Shown piece after piece: positions 1-8,101 of a DNA stretch of 64,000 nucleotides. The notes beneath the pieces were generated by a model, which did no database searches, was not told the origin of the DNA, and was given only the letters and a program-made list of their open reading frames with translations. The translations under genes were made by a program, and so were the position numbers. The stretch lies in NCBI GenBank assembly GCA_964590435.1, contig CAZPWT010000036.1, forward strand, positions 1-64,000. Reading direction: 5' to 3'. Each line of letters starts with the position of its first letter. The first letter of the stretch is position 1. Source of the stretch: WSZJ01 sp964590435 (GTDB taxonomy: Bacteria > Planctomycetota > MHYJ01 > WSZJ01).

Positions 1-137
1 GCGGGAAACAGTCGCCCGGAGGCACGTGGCGCCGGCCCGTCCGGCGCGCCTCGAAAACTGCCGTTTCTCCTCCACACCCCTCGCGCGCGCCGGATGGGCT
101 GGTGCCGCGTGCTGGAGGGCGAATGTTCCTCGCGCTC
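1..137. other. left edge, no gene seen
   Basis: No frame here resembles a protein on either strand. It could be the downstream region of the doubtful minus-strand gene. Confidence 0.3.
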
Positions 138-422
138 TCAGTCCCGAAGCAGCCACCTCCACACCGCCTCAACCCCGACCTTCGGCCCCTTGGGCACAAA
201 CCGCTCCACGGGCGCCGCCCCATCCTTCGTCAGGAGGAGCAGGTCCTTGCAGCGCAGGTCCGCGGCGCGCTCTTGGAGTCTGGGAAACTGGCGAGCTGGA
301 CGGAGTTCACTTCCCGGCCAGACGGGGATTCCCCCTACGCCGGCATTGTCGACTGCACAAGAAGTCCTCTTCTTGTGCAGTTCACTGCACAAGTAGGGCC
401 ATTCGCGACGATCCCCGAGCAA
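138..422 (-). CDS. hypothetical protein, doubtful gene
   Basis: I do not recognise this 94-residue frame. Its second half (residues about 35-94) looks like protein: it is rich in Leu, Val and Arg, with a KDLLLLTKDG stretch and an ending VWRWLLRD. The first 25 residues run through a hairpin-forming repeat, so the true start may lie further inside. It is divergent from the cysteine-cluster gene that follows. No ribosome-binding site is obvious. It may be the intact end of a small protein or a remnant. Confidence 0.3.
   Translation of the reverse strand: MLGDRREWPYLCSELHKKRTSCAVDNAGVGGIPVWPGSELRPARQFPRLQERAADLRCKDLLLLTKDGAAPVERFVPKGPKVGVEAVWRWLLRD
352..393. repeat. three-copy inverted motif forming alternative hairpins
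   Basis: ACTGCACAAG occurs at 352-361, inverted at 372-381 and direct again at 384-393. Bases 353-364 pair perfectly with 369-380 around a 4-nt loop. Alternatively 372-380 pairs with 385-393 around TTCA. The two hairpins exclude each other, as in attenuators, but no regulated gene is clear. Confidence 0.55.
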
Positions 423-478
423 TATTCCCGGAGCGGCACGCTGGAACGCCAGCCGAGGCTGAGAGCCCCGGCCGTCCC

Positions 479-506
479 TTCGACTTTCGACCTTCGACCT
501 TCAACG
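479..506. repeat. heptamer tandem repeat TTCGACC x4
   Basis: Four 7-bp units (TTCGACT, TTCGACC, TTCGACC, TTCAACG) end just before the -10 box of the next gene. The second unit lies near the -35 position. A different heptamer repeat occurs around tsaD. Confidence 0.7.
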
Positions 507-510
507 CCGT

Positions 511-516
511 TACAAT
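511..516 (+). promoter_or_regulatory. -10 box TACAAT, leaderless-type
   Basis: TACAAT ends 9 nt before the ATG of the cysteine-cluster gene. That predicts transcription starting at or just before the start codon. No Shine-Dalgarno sequence fits in the gap. Confidence 0.55.
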
Positions 517-525
517 CCGTCCCCC

Positions 526-981
526 ATGCCGACCCCCTGGTACCTCCCCGGCGTCGCCTTTCGCTGCAAAGGCCCCGAATGCGGCGACTGCTGCTCGGGG
601 AAGCACGGCCCGGGCGCGGTCTGGGTGAACGACGCCGAAATCGAGGCGCTCGCGGCGCACGTCGGGCTGTCCGTGGCAGAGTTCACCCTGAAGCACGTCC
701 GCGCCCTCAACGGCCACCTCTCCCTCCGCGAACGTCCCAACAACGACTGCGAGTTCTACGAGGCGGGGAAGGGCTGCACCGTTTACGCCTCGCGCCCGGC
801 GCAGTGCCGGACATACCCGTTCTGGGGCAAGACGATGGCCGCCAAGTGGCGGTGGGACTCCGAGGCGGAGGCGTGCCCCGGGATCGGGGTTGAGGACGCC
901 ACCGTGACGGCGGGGGAAATTGAGGTGCAGCTGGCTGTGGACCGCGCGAGGTTTCCTGAGGGGAGGCCGCCCGTTCTATAG
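526..981 (+). CDS. YkgJ family cysteine cluster protein
   Basis: This 151-residue cytoplasmic protein has the YkgJ/CxxCxxCC arrangement. An N-terminal cluster (CGDCCSG within the first 30 residues) is followed by Cys in NNDCEFY and GKGCTVY, then by RPAQCRTYPFW, and finally by a further Cys near residue 120. Families with this signature are thought to bind zinc or an iron-sulfur cluster; the biochemical role is unknown. The length fits the family. The ATG is preceded by a -10-like box only 9 nt away and no SD, so a leaderless message is likely. It stands alone between a doubtful minus-strand frame and a long palindrome. Confidence 0.85.
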   Translation: MPTPWYLPGVAFRCKGPECGDCCSGKHGPGAVWVNDAEIEALAAHVGLSVAEFTLKHVRALNGHLSLRERPNNDCEFYEAGKGCTVYASRPAQCRTYPFWGKTMAAKWRWDSEAEACPGIGVEDATVTAGEIEVQLAVDRARFPEGRPPVL

Positions 982-999
982 GGCTAGAAACAGCAACTT

Positions 1000-1109
1000 C
1001 AACGTTTCAATTTCCAAGGAAACGGCAACTTCAAACGGACAACTTCAAGCCGGAGCGCAATTGGAGTTCTCCGTTTGAAGTTGCCGTTTCCTTGGAAATT
1101 GAAACGTTG
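1000..1109. repeat. 40-bp perfect palindrome with 30-nt loop
   Basis: Bases 1000-1039 are the exact reverse complement of 1070-1109. The 12-mer GGAAACGGCAAC inside the left arm (1018-1029) recurs inverted at 1081-1092 and again at 1112-1123. The element lies between two convergent genes, so a two-way transcription terminator is possible. The arms are longer than usual and no T-tract follows. Confidence 0.85.
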
Positions 1110-1136
1110 TCGTTGCCGTTTCCGGCCCCGCCGGCC

Positions 1137-1307
1137 CTAAGCCGCCGCGTCCCCGCCGCTGTTCGCCCGCGTCCCCACGAAGAACCACTTCCGGAACGCC
1201 TCCCAGCACTTCGCGCAGACGTACTGGACGCGCTCGTCGAACTTCACGAACTGGTGGGTCGGGATGTACTCCTGGCAACGGCAGCGCTGGCACGTGTGCT
1301 TTTCCAC
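1137..1307 (-). CDS. small zinc-ribbon protein (56 aa, GTG start)
   Basis: Reading on the minus strand from a GTG gives 56 residues. The protein begins VEKHTCQRCRCQEY and has a second pair in YVCAKCWEAF, so two CxxC knuckles (Cys6/Cys9 and Cys31/Cys34, plus Cys11) suit one zinc ion. A purine-rich GAGAGGGGAG lies about 6 nt upstream and supports the GTG start. The C-terminal third is basic and aromatic (RKWFFVGTR). I do not recognise the family. Small proteins like this often bind nucleic acid or protein partners, but that is inference. It is convergent with the cysteine-cluster gene and divergent from the DUF502 gene. Confidence 0.7.
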   Translation of the reverse strand: MEKHTCQRCRCQEYIPTHQFVKFDERVQYVCAKCWEAFRKWFFVGTRANSGGDAAA

Positions 1308-1544
1308 GGCGCGGCTCCCCTCTCACGAGACGGCCCGCAGCCGGACGGCCCTGTGGCGGAATCCAGCGGGTTCCTTCCCGGGCGAACGCGGCGGGCCGGG
1401 GATCCTCCCGCCGGGTCTCCGAGGCCGCGGCGAGCGGGTTGCCCCCACTCGGTTGAATGAATCGGCGGCCCGGCCGCGCGGACTTGAGCGGAAATGCGGA
1501 ATTCGCGGCCCGGCTTAGATCGTGCCCTCGCCCTCGGCCGGGGA

Positions 1545-1550
1545 TAGAAT
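1545..1550 (+). promoter_or_regulatory. -10 box TAGAAT
   Basis: TAGAAT lies 31 nt before the chosen ATG of the DUF502 gene and downstream of an alternative GTG at 1522. This argues for the ATG as the true start. Confidence 0.45.
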
Positions 1551-1581
1551 GCGTGGTCCAGGGAAACAGGCGAGGACAAGG

Positions 1582-2319
1582 ATGCTTTCGCAGGCGATCA
1601 AGGCAGGGTTCAAACGGTCATTCATGACCGGCGTCGCTTCCCTGCTCCCGACCACCCTCACCCTCCTCATCCTCATCGCCGGCTTCGGCATCCTCAACGA
1701 CTACGTCGGGAAGCCCATGGGCGGCCTCGTCCTCTGGGGCCTCGACCGCTACGCCGGCCGCTCGTTCGGCGATTTCATCATCGCCTACACCGGGCACGCC
1801 CTTCCCGACCTCCGCGCCACCGATCACTGGCTGAAATCCGCGATCGGTTTCCCCGTCGCCGCCGTGTTCATCTTCTTCCTCGGGTTCCTCTTCGCCTCCT
1901 TCCTCGGCCGCCGGCTCATGGGCGCCTTCGACGGCCTCGTGGCGCGCTTCCCGATCATCGGGAGCATTTACGGGTACGGGAAGCAGGTGTCGGATTTCCT
2001 GCTGAAGAGCAACAAGCAGGTGGAGTTCAAGAGCGTGGTGCTGGTGAAGTATCCGTACGAGGGGATCTGGTCGATCGGGTTCGTGACGAACGACGGGATC
2101 AACGTGCTGAACGAGCGCGTGGGGAAGGAGATGGTGACGGTGTGCGTGCCGAACGCGCCGACGCTGATCACGGGGTGGGTGCTGATCCTGCCGAAGGCGG
2201 ACGTGATCCCGCTGTCGATGAGCGTGGAGGAGGCGATCCCGTTCATCGTGAGCGCGGGGGTTCTCGTGCCGGAGCGGCTCCGTCCGGGGCAGCCGGTCCC
2301 GGTGGGAGACAAGGCATGA
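1582..2319 (+). CDS. DUF502 family membrane protein
   Basis: A 245-residue inner-membrane protein. It has a transmembrane helix at about residues 18-38 (ASLLPTTLTLLILIAGFGIL) and a second at about 90-112, followed by the family's conserved stretch PIIGSIYGYGKQVSDFLL. The soluble C-terminal half carries the GFVTND and VPNAPT-type segments typical of DUF502. The function of the family is unknown. I chose the ATG with GAGGACAAGG just upstream; a GTG 60 nt earlier would precede the apparent -10 box. The stop overlaps the next gene's ATG (ATGA), so the HD-GYP gene is co-transcribed. Confidence 0.85.
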   Translation: MLSQAIKAGFKRSFMTGVASLLPTTLTLLILIAGFGILNDYVGKPMGGLVLWGLDRYAGRSFGDFIIAYTGHALPDLRATDHWLKSAIGFPVAAVFIFFLGFLFASFLGRRLMGAFDGLVARFPIIGSIYGYGKQVSDFLLKSNKQVEFKSVVLVKYPYEGIWSIGFVTNDGINVLNERVGKEMVTVCVPNAPTLITGWVLILPKADVIPLSMSVEEAIPFIVSAGVLVPERLRPGQPVPVGDKA

Positions 2320-3497
2320 GGCGCGTGAAGGTGGACGAGGCGGTCCCGGGGCAGCGCGTGGCGCGGGCGATGTACTACCCGAACGGCGCGGCGATGCTGG
2401 CGGCGGGGGCGGCGCTGACGCCGGCGGCGATCCAGCGGCTCGCGCAAGCGGGGTATCGCGACCTGTACGTCTTCGACGAGGGCGGCGACGCGTTCGACGG
2501 GCGGGACCTGGTGATCGAAGCGGCTCGGGCGCCGATGGCGCGGAAGCTGGCGGCGTTCTTCAAGGCGGTGCGGGACACGGTCGGGCGCGCCGCGGGGATC
2601 GAGTCGTCGGACGACGCGAACACGGTGGGCGAGAAGCTGGCGCGGCCGGACGTGCGCAAGGCGGTCAAGTCGCTGAGGTTCGTCGAGGCGATGTCGGGGC
2701 CGGAGCTGGACGGGTTCTTCGACGGGATCGCGCTCGAGAAGGACGCGCCGATGGTGACGGGGATGCCCCGCACCGAGGCGAACCACCACGTCGACCACGC
2801 GATGAACGTCGCCGCCCGCGCGGTGATGGTCGCGCGGCGGCTCGGCTGGGCGCCGCGGGAGTGCCGGGAGCTGATGGTCGGCGGGCTCCTCCACGACATC
2901 GGGTACCACGTGCTCCCCGAAGAAGCGATCAAGGCCGCCCCGGGGCAGCAGCTTCACGCCGGCGCGGGGTACAACCTCTTGCGTTCCGACACGGGGCTGT
3001 CGCTGCTCTGCGCCCACTGCGCGTACCAGCACCACGAGCGCTTCGACGGCCGCGGCTTCCCGCGCCACCTCGTCGGCATGCAGACGCTCTCGGCGCGCGA
3101 CTCGACCGGCCCCGGCTCGATGCACCGCTATGCCAGCGTCATCGCCCTCGCCGACGTCTTCGATCTCCTCACCTCCGGATTCCCGGACGGCTGGGCGATG
3201 CGCGACGACGAGGCTCTCCATCTCATGCGCAACGAATCCGGGAAGGCTCTTCACCCCGACGGCCTCAAGGCGTTCCTCGCGCTGACGCCGCCGTTCCCGG
3301 TCGGGCTGGAAGTGGAGGTGCTGGACGGCGAGTGGGCGGGGTGCACGGGCGTCGTGGTGAGCGTCGTCGCGACGGCGATGGACCGGCCGGCGATCAAGGT
3401 GCTGCGAAGCGGCGGCGCGCCGCTGCCGAAGGGCGTGGACATCGACCTCGCGAAGACGGAGATCGGGTTCCGGCCGCGCGGCGCGGGCGAGCGGTAG
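2316..3497 (+). CDS. HD-GYP domain phosphodiesterase-like protein
   Basis: A 393-residue cytoplasmic protein with an HD-GYP domain from about residue 150 to 340. The His/Asp pair is in LLHDIG (His193, Asp194), with metal-ligand histidines in NHHVDH upstream. The GYP motif reads HHERFDGRGFP (239-249), with Phe in place of Tyr. HD-GYP enzymes hydrolyse cyclic di-GMP or related dinucleotides, and the core residues are present, so activity is plausible. No receiver domain is attached. The N-terminal 60 residues resemble the short domain often found in front of such modules. It overlaps the DUF502 gene by 4 nt. Confidence 0.85.
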   Translation: MRRVKVDEAVPGQRVARAMYYPNGAAMLAAGAALTPAAIQRLAQAGYRDLYVFDEGGDAFDGRDLVIEAARAPMARKLAAFFKAVRDTVGRAAGIESSDDANTVGEKLARPDVRKAVKSLRFVEAMSGPELDGFFDGIALEKDAPMVTGMPRTEANHHVDHAMNVAARAVMVARRLGWAPRECRELMVGGLLHDIGYHVLPEEAIKAAPGQQLHAGAGYNLLRSDTGLSLLCAHCAYQHHERFDGRGFPRHLVGMQTLSARDSTGPGSMHRYASVIALADVFDLLTSGFPDGWAMRDDEALHLMRNESGKALHPDGLKAFLALTPPFPVGLEVEVLDGEWAGCTGVVVSVVATAMDRPAIKVLRSGGAPLPKGVDIDLAKTEIGFRPRGAGER

Positions 3498-3504
3498 CTC
3501 CCCC

Positions 3505-4671
3505 GTGCTCCGCTTCGCCCTCCTCAACATCCTCACGCGGCCGCTGCGCTCGTTCCTGGCGCTGGTCGGCGTCGCGATCGCCATTGCCGGGGTCGTCGGG
3601 CTGGTGAGCGTGTCGTCGGGACTGAAGAACACGATGGTGGACACGCTCGACAAGGTCGAGGGGCTCGTGATGATCGAGACGAACTCGGTCGACCCGATCT
3701 TCTCGACGCTGCCGCTGTCGTACGCCGCGCGCGTGGAGAAGATCCCCGGCGTCGCGGCGTGCGTCCCCGAACTCTGGCGCGTCGCCCCGAACGTCGAGGG
3801 GCAGAAGACGCTCATGGGGCTCTTCAACGCGATCGTCGTCCTCGGGCTCGACCCCGAGCGGCACACCCGGCTCTCGGCGGGGCACGTGTACTCGCGGTCG
3901 ATGAAGCGCGGCCGGAACATCGAGCCGCGGGACGCGGGGCAGCGGCGGATCGTCATCTCCGAGCGGATCTCGCAAAGGTACAAGCGCGACGTCGGCGCTT
4001 CCCTCAAGATCGGCGAGTTCGAGTACGAGATCGTCGGCGTCTACCAGACCGGGTCGCTCTTCCTCGACGGGACGATCGTGCTTCACCTCGAGCAGGCGTG
4101 GGCGTTCGCGGGGAACAAGGCGAAGGACGTGGTGACGAGCTTCTACGTCGAGCCGGCGACGCAGTCGAAGGAGGAGATGGAGCGGATCGAGAAGGCGATC
4201 GAGGCGGAGTTCGCGAACGACGCGCGCAAGGTGGACTGCCTGTCGACGGCAGAGTGGCAGTCGGAGTTCGGGAAGCTGATCGGGAACCTCGACGTGTTCC
4301 TGATCGTGGTGAGCTCGATCGCGGTGATCGTGGGGGCGATCGGGATCCTGAACACGATGCTGATGAGCGTGACGGAGCGCGTGCCGGAGTTCGGGATCCT
4401 CAAGGCGAACGGCTGGTCGCGCGGCGACGTCACGCGGCTCATCCTCGCGGAGAGCACCTACCTCGGGATAGCCGGCGGCCTCCTCGGCTGCGGCGTCGGC
4501 GTCCTCGGCGTCCAGATCGCCGCGCGCTTCATGCCGTTCAAGCCCGCGACGCCCCTCCCGATGGTCGCGACCGCCTTCGCCGTCGGCGCCGTCCTCGGAA
4601 TTCTCGGCGGCGTCTACCCCGCGCGCCGCGCCGCCGGCCTCTCCCCCGTCGACGCCATCCGGGCCAGCTGA
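3505..4671 (+). CDS. ABC transporter permease, MacB/LolC-FtsX type
   Basis: A 388-residue inner-membrane permease. It has one N-terminal helix (about 15-37), a periplasmic MacB-like core domain (about 40-250) and three C-terminal helices forming the FtsX domain, which ends in a YPARRAAGLSPVDAIR signature. This is the layout of lipoprotein-release and efflux permeases. The start is a GTG 7 nt after the HD-GYP stop. The stop shares one base with the next ATG (TGATG), so it is translationally coupled to its ATPase. The transported substrate cannot be told from the sequence. Confidence 0.9.
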   Translation: MLRFALLNILTRPLRSFLALVGVAIAIAGVVGLVSVSSGLKNTMVDTLDKVEGLVMIETNSVDPIFSTLPLSYAARVEKIPGVAACVPELWRVAPNVEGQKTLMGLFNAIVVLGLDPERHTRLSAGHVYSRSMKRGRNIEPRDAGQRRIVISERISQRYKRDVGASLKIGEFEYEIVGVYQTGSLFLDGTIVLHLEQAWAFAGNKAKDVVTSFYVEPATQSKEEMERIEKAIEAEFANDARKVDCLSTAEWQSEFGKLIGNLDVFLIVVSSIAVIVGAIGILNTMLMSVTERVPEFGILKANGWSRGDVTRLILAESTYLGIAGGLLGCGVGVLGVQIAARFMPFKPATPLPMVATAFAVGAVLGILGGVYPARRAAGLSPVDAIRAS

Positions 4672-5375
4672 TGATCCTCCGCGCGGCCGACCTCCGGAAG
4701 ACCTACGCCATCGGCGGCCGACCCGTCGAAGCGCTCCGCGGCGTTTCGCTCGAGCTCGCCGACCGGAGCTTCACGTTCGTGGTCGGGCCCTCGGGAAGCG
4801 GCAAGAGCACGCTCATGCACCTCGCCGGTGCGCTCGACAGGCCGACGGGCGGGACGATCGAGGTCGCGGGGCGCGAGCTCACGGCGCTCAGCGACGACGA
4901 ACTCTCGGTCTTCCGCCGCGAGAAGCTCGGCTTCGTCTTCCAGGCGTTCAACCTCATCGGCAACCTCGACGCCGTCGAGAACGTGCTCGTGCCTTTTTAC
5001 GCGAAGGGGCTGGCGCCCGGGATGCGCGACAAGGCGAAGGAACTCCTCGCCCGCGTCGGCCTCGCCGAGCGTCTCGACCACCGCCCCAAGCAGCTCTCCG
5101 GCGGCGAGCAGCAGCGCGTCGCCCTCGCCCGCGCCCTTCTCAAGAACCCGGCCTTGTTCCTTGCGGACGAACCCACGGGCGAACTCGACTCGAAGACCGG
5201 CGCCGAGATATTCGCGCTGATCCGCTCGCTTCACCGCGAACGCGGCGCCTCGGTCGTCGTCGTCACTCACGACACGCGATTCATCGAAAGCGGCGACCGC
5301 GTCGTCCGCATCGAGGACGGGCGCATTATGAATGAGGCGGAAACGACGCGGAATAAGCCGGCGATCGACAAGTAA
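4671..5375 (+). CDS. ABC transporter ATP-binding protein, LolD/MacB type
   Basis: A 234-residue ATPase that partners the preceding permease. Walker A is GPSGSGKST (about residues 41-49), the Q-loop lies in FVFQAFNLI, the signature is LSGGEQQR, Walker B is LFLADEPTGELD, and the switch histidine is in VVVVTHD. The EPTGELD form and the length are typical of the LolD/MacB/FtsE class. It would drive mechanotransmission by the FtsX-type permease, for example in extracting a lipoprotein or exporting a small molecule. Start and stop are clear from the one-base coupling to the permease. Confidence 0.92.
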   Translation: MILRAADLRKTYAIGGRPVEALRGVSLELADRSFTFVVGPSGSGKSTLMHLAGALDRPTGGTIEVAGRELTALSDDELSVFRREKLGFVFQAFNLIGNLDAVENVLVPFYAKGLAPGMRDKAKELLARVGLAERLDHRPKQLSGGEQQRVALARALLKNPALFLADEPTGELDSKTGAEIFALIRSLHRERGASVVVVTHDTRFIESGDRVVRIEDGRIMNEAETTRNKPAIDK

Positions 5376-5459
5376 TCCCGTCTCATCTTCGCCTGGAAGT
5401 TGGTCCCTCGCCGTCTTCGTCGATACGATCCCCGCTTCTCACCCTCCCCGGAGATCCCC

Positions 5460-6773
5460 ATGCTTTTCAGCGCCCAGAAGGCCTTCGACCACATCCGCGT
5501 CATGGCGAAGGAAATCGGCATCCGCCCCGGCGGATCGCCCGAAGAACGGAAGGCCGGCGAGTACGTCGCGCGGCATTTCAGGGCTTGCGGGCTCGAGACG
5601 TCGGTCGAGCCGTTCCGGGTCGAGATCCCGGGCAAAGTCGAGGCAGCGATCCACGTCGAGGGGCTCGGCGCGCTCCAGACGCGCCCCGTGGCCGCGACCG
5701 CGTCCGGCACCGTGAGCGGCGAGCTCGTGTTCGTCGAGAGCGGCGAAGAGGTCTTCCTGCCGAAAACAAAACCGGGACAGATCTTCCTGCTCTACGGCGA
5801 GCTCGGCGCCCCCGACAAGTACGAGCCGCTCATGCGCGCGAGGCCGGCCGCGATCGTCCTCGTCGAAAATGCGCGCTTCATCGAGCCGCGGCTGACGAAG
5901 CTCTCCAACGAGAAGCGCGACGCGTTCGGCGCCGTGCCGACGGTGCGCATCCGGTTCGAGGACGGGGACAGGATCCTCCGCAAGGGCCTCAAGCGCGCGA
6001 AGGTCGTCGTGAAGGTCAGCCACGAGTGGCGCACGTCGCAGAACGTCTGGGGCGTCCTCCGCGGCACCGAGAAGCCGTGGGAGGAGATCGTCGTCGGGGG
6101 CCACTACGACTCCGTCTGGGGCGGCTACGGCGCGCAGGACAACGCCGCCGGCGCCGCGTGCGCCATGGAACTCGCGCGCGTCTTCGCCCAGCGCGGCTCG
6201 AAGCGCACGATCCGGTTTGCGACGTTCGGATGCGAGGAGCTCGGCCTGCGCGGCAGCACGGCGCATGTCGAGAATCTGCGGAAGGCGCACGCGAAGCACG
6301 TCGCGAAGAAGAAGGGGAAGGCGTGGAAGCTCGATTGGAGCCCGCTCGAACGCACGCGCCTGATGCTCAACGTGGATCTCCAGGGGCTGCTCTTCGGCGA
6401 CAACTACTGCCCCGTCGGCGGCCCTCCCGAGTTGATGAGCGCGTGCAAGCTGCTGGCCAGCGAGATGGGCCCGGCGATGAAGTTCGATGACGAGTGCTAC
6501 TCCTCCGACAACGCTCCCTTCGCCCACGCCGGAGTCCCCACCGTCGCCTTTGGCCGCCTCGGCGTCGAGCTCATGTGGGCTCACACGCCGGCCGACACAT
6601 TCGACCGCTGCTGGAAGGACTCGCTCGCGCCGATCGGGCACTACCTCGAGACGTTCATCGCGAGGTGGGTCGCCGACCCGAAGGCGTTCCCGTTCAAGCG
6701 GGAGATCCCGGAGGTGCACGCGAAGAAGGTGAAGGAGTATTTCAAGGGGCGGGTGTTCGGGTACGTGGAGTAG
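5460..6773 (+). CDS. M28 family zinc aminopeptidase/carboxypeptidase-like peptidase
   Basis: A 437-residue peptidase with the M28 core. The first metal ligands are in VVGGHYDS, the bridging Asp in GAQDNAAGAA, the general-base Glu pair in FGCEELGL, a further Asp in MLNVDLQG, and the last His in AHTPADTFDRC. A PA-like insert lies between about residues 60 and 180. I see no clear signal peptide, so cytoplasmic action is possible, although many M28 enzymes are exported. I chose the ATG just after CCCCGGAGATCCCC; an upstream in-frame GTG would add 20 unconvincing residues. Substrates are probably N-terminal residues of peptides. Confidence 0.85.
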   Translation: MLFSAQKAFDHIRVMAKEIGIRPGGSPEERKAGEYVARHFRACGLETSVEPFRVEIPGKVEAAIHVEGLGALQTRPVAATASGTVSGELVFVESGEEVFLPKTKPGQIFLLYGELGAPDKYEPLMRARPAAIVLVENARFIEPRLTKLSNEKRDAFGAVPTVRIRFEDGDRILRKGLKRAKVVVKVSHEWRTSQNVWGVLRGTEKPWEEIVVGGHYDSVWGGYGAQDNAAGAACAMELARVFAQRGSKRTIRFATFGCEELGLRGSTAHVENLRKAHAKHVAKKKGKAWKLDWSPLERTRLMLNVDLQGLLFGDNYCPVGGPPELMSACKLLASEMGPAMKFDDECYSSDNAPFAHAGVPTVAFGRLGVELMWAHTPADTFDRCWKDSLAPIGHYLETFIARWVADPKAFPFKREIPEVHAKKVKEYFKGRVFGYVE

Positions 6774-6829
6774 GAGAGTACGACCGGGACCTGGTATCGC
6801 GACCACTGCCGTAAGCGCCTGAGTTCGCA

Positions 6830-6835
6830 TAGAAT
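6830..6835 (+). promoter_or_regulatory. -10 box TAGAAT
   Basis: TAGAAT lies 28 nt before the start of the secreted TPR-like gene. Confidence 0.4.
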
Positions 6836-6863
6836 CTGCCGTCGCCTTCATTGGAGACTCGGC

Positions 6864-8003
6864 ATGCGCAATCTTTCAGTTTACGTGCTGCTGTCAGCGC
6901 TCTGCCTCCGGATGTCGGCCGAAGAACCAGCCCCCAACGCGTCGCGGGAACTCACCCTCGCCCGGCAGATTGAGAAGGCCGTTCTCGATTCGGACACGGC
7001 ACATCTTGACGAGCTACTTGGGGTCCCCGAGCTTCTCGATCGAATACTGAAGAAGACCGCAATGGCTCCGGAGGTCAAAGATGCGTTTCTTGCTGGATTC
7101 AAGGCCGCATCGGTGGGTGGAAACGTCCTGCAGTCCTGCAAGGGCGGCAAGTTCCGGCTCCTGCGATTCCGCGAATCCGGGGGACGCCGCAACGCGCTTT
7201 TTCGGATCCTCGCGTCTACGGGCGGCGTGGACTACATGGAATGCCGGTTCGGCGACAGCCCGACCGGCGCGTTTGTCTGCGAGGACATCTACTTCTTCCA
7301 GACTGGAGAGTGGATTTCAGCAAGCTTGGAGCGGACCATCATGAAGTCCGCGGTTGCTCTGGGAAAAGTCCCAGCGGCGCAGAGTGAAGAGGAGAAAGCC
7401 TGGATTGAAGGCATGAAGGGCGTTGTCCTCATGAAGAAATCAATCGAGGAAGGCGATTTCAGCGGCGCGCTGGAGGGTTATGAGGCTCTGCCTGAGGCCG
7501 TGCGCAACGAGAAGGGCGTGATGCTGATGCGGCTCGGTGCGGCCTTCAAGGTCGGGAAGAAACCGTACAAGGAGGCGCTTGACGCCTACGCGAAACGATT
7601 CCCAGAGGACCCGAGCCTCGACTTGTTCCTGATTGACATCAACGCCATGCAACGCAAGTTCGACGAGGTCGCGGAAGTCACGAAGCGCCTGGCGGTGGCG
7701 GTCGGAGGGGATCCCGCGCTCGATGCTTTGAGAGCCCTGGCATTGGAACAGGGGGGTAATCTGGAAGCGGGCGCGAAACTGGCGCGAGAGGCGGCCGCGG
7801 CTGAAAAGGGTCTGACGGCAGCACACCTCGTGCTTCTGGTGGACGCACTGAAGCGCCAGGACCACCCGGAAACGGCGGTACAAATGACGGCAATGGAAAA
7901 GGATTGTTCCTTTCCGCTCGGCAGAATCGAGGAGAACCCGAAGTACGCCGAGTTCGTCAAGTCCGAGGAGTACAAGAAGTGGAAGGCATCGCGGGGCAAG
8001 TAG
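6864..8003 (+). CDS. secreted protein with TPR-like repeats, function unknown
   Basis: A 379-residue protein with a short signal peptide (MRNLSVYVLLSALCLRMSA, probable cleavage near residue 19-20). Residues 25-150 form a mixed domain with no motif I recognise. Residues about 190-350 are helical, with TPR-like spacing (alanine-rich pairs around EGDFSGALEGYEALPE and NLEAGAKLAREAAAAE). The C-terminus is charged (EEYKKWKASRGK). Export to the periplasm and a protein-binding role are inferred. The gene is monocistronic. Confidence 0.75.
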   Translation: MRNLSVYVLLSALCLRMSAEEPAPNASRELTLARQIEKAVLDSDTAHLDELLGVPELLDRILKKTAMAPEVKDAFLAGFKAASVGGNVLQSCKGGKFRLLRFRESGGRRNALFRILASTGGVDYMECRFGDSPTGAFVCEDIYFFQTGEWISASLERTIMKSAVALGKVPAAQSEEEKAWIEGMKGVVLMKKSIEEGDFSGALEGYEALPEAVRNEKGVMLMRLGAAFKVGKKPYKEALDAYAKRFPEDPSLDLFLIDINAMQRKFDEVAEVTKRLAVAVGGDPALDALRALALEQGGNLEAGAKLAREAAAAEKGLTAAHLVLLVDALKRQDHPETAVQMTAMEKDCSFPLGRIEENPKYAEFVKSEEYKKWKASRGK

Positions 8004-8047
8004 GTCCGACGCTGCGGACTCTCGAAGCAGGTCTTGGCAGGCCGCGA

Positions 8048-8064
8048 TGCGCCGGACCGGCGCA
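8048..8064. promoter_or_regulatory. palindromic operator candidate for the VapB-like antitoxin
   Basis: TGCGCCGG-A-CCGGCGCA is a perfect 8+1+8 palindrome ending 1 nt before the -35 box. A second, shorter palindrome (ATTGT-4-ACAAT, 8081-8094) covers the -10 box. Ribbon-helix-helix antitoxins usually repress their own operon from such sites. Confidence 0.55.
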
Positions 8065-8065
8065 C

Positions 8066-8094
8066 TTGATGTAAAGACGCATTGTCTATACAAT
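8066..8094 (+). promoter_or_regulatory. sigma-70-type promoter of the VapBC-like operon
   Basis: TTGATG (8066-8071), a 17-nt spacer and TACAAT (8089-8094) match the housekeeping consensus well. The -10 ends 7 nt before the ATG, so the message would be leaderless. Confidence 0.7.
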
Positions 8095-8101
8095 TTCTAC
8101 C

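Noticed and set aside
1522..1581. Upstream GTG start for the DUF502 gene
   Set aside because: It would add a polar N-terminus unlike the family, and the likely -10 box lies inside the extension.
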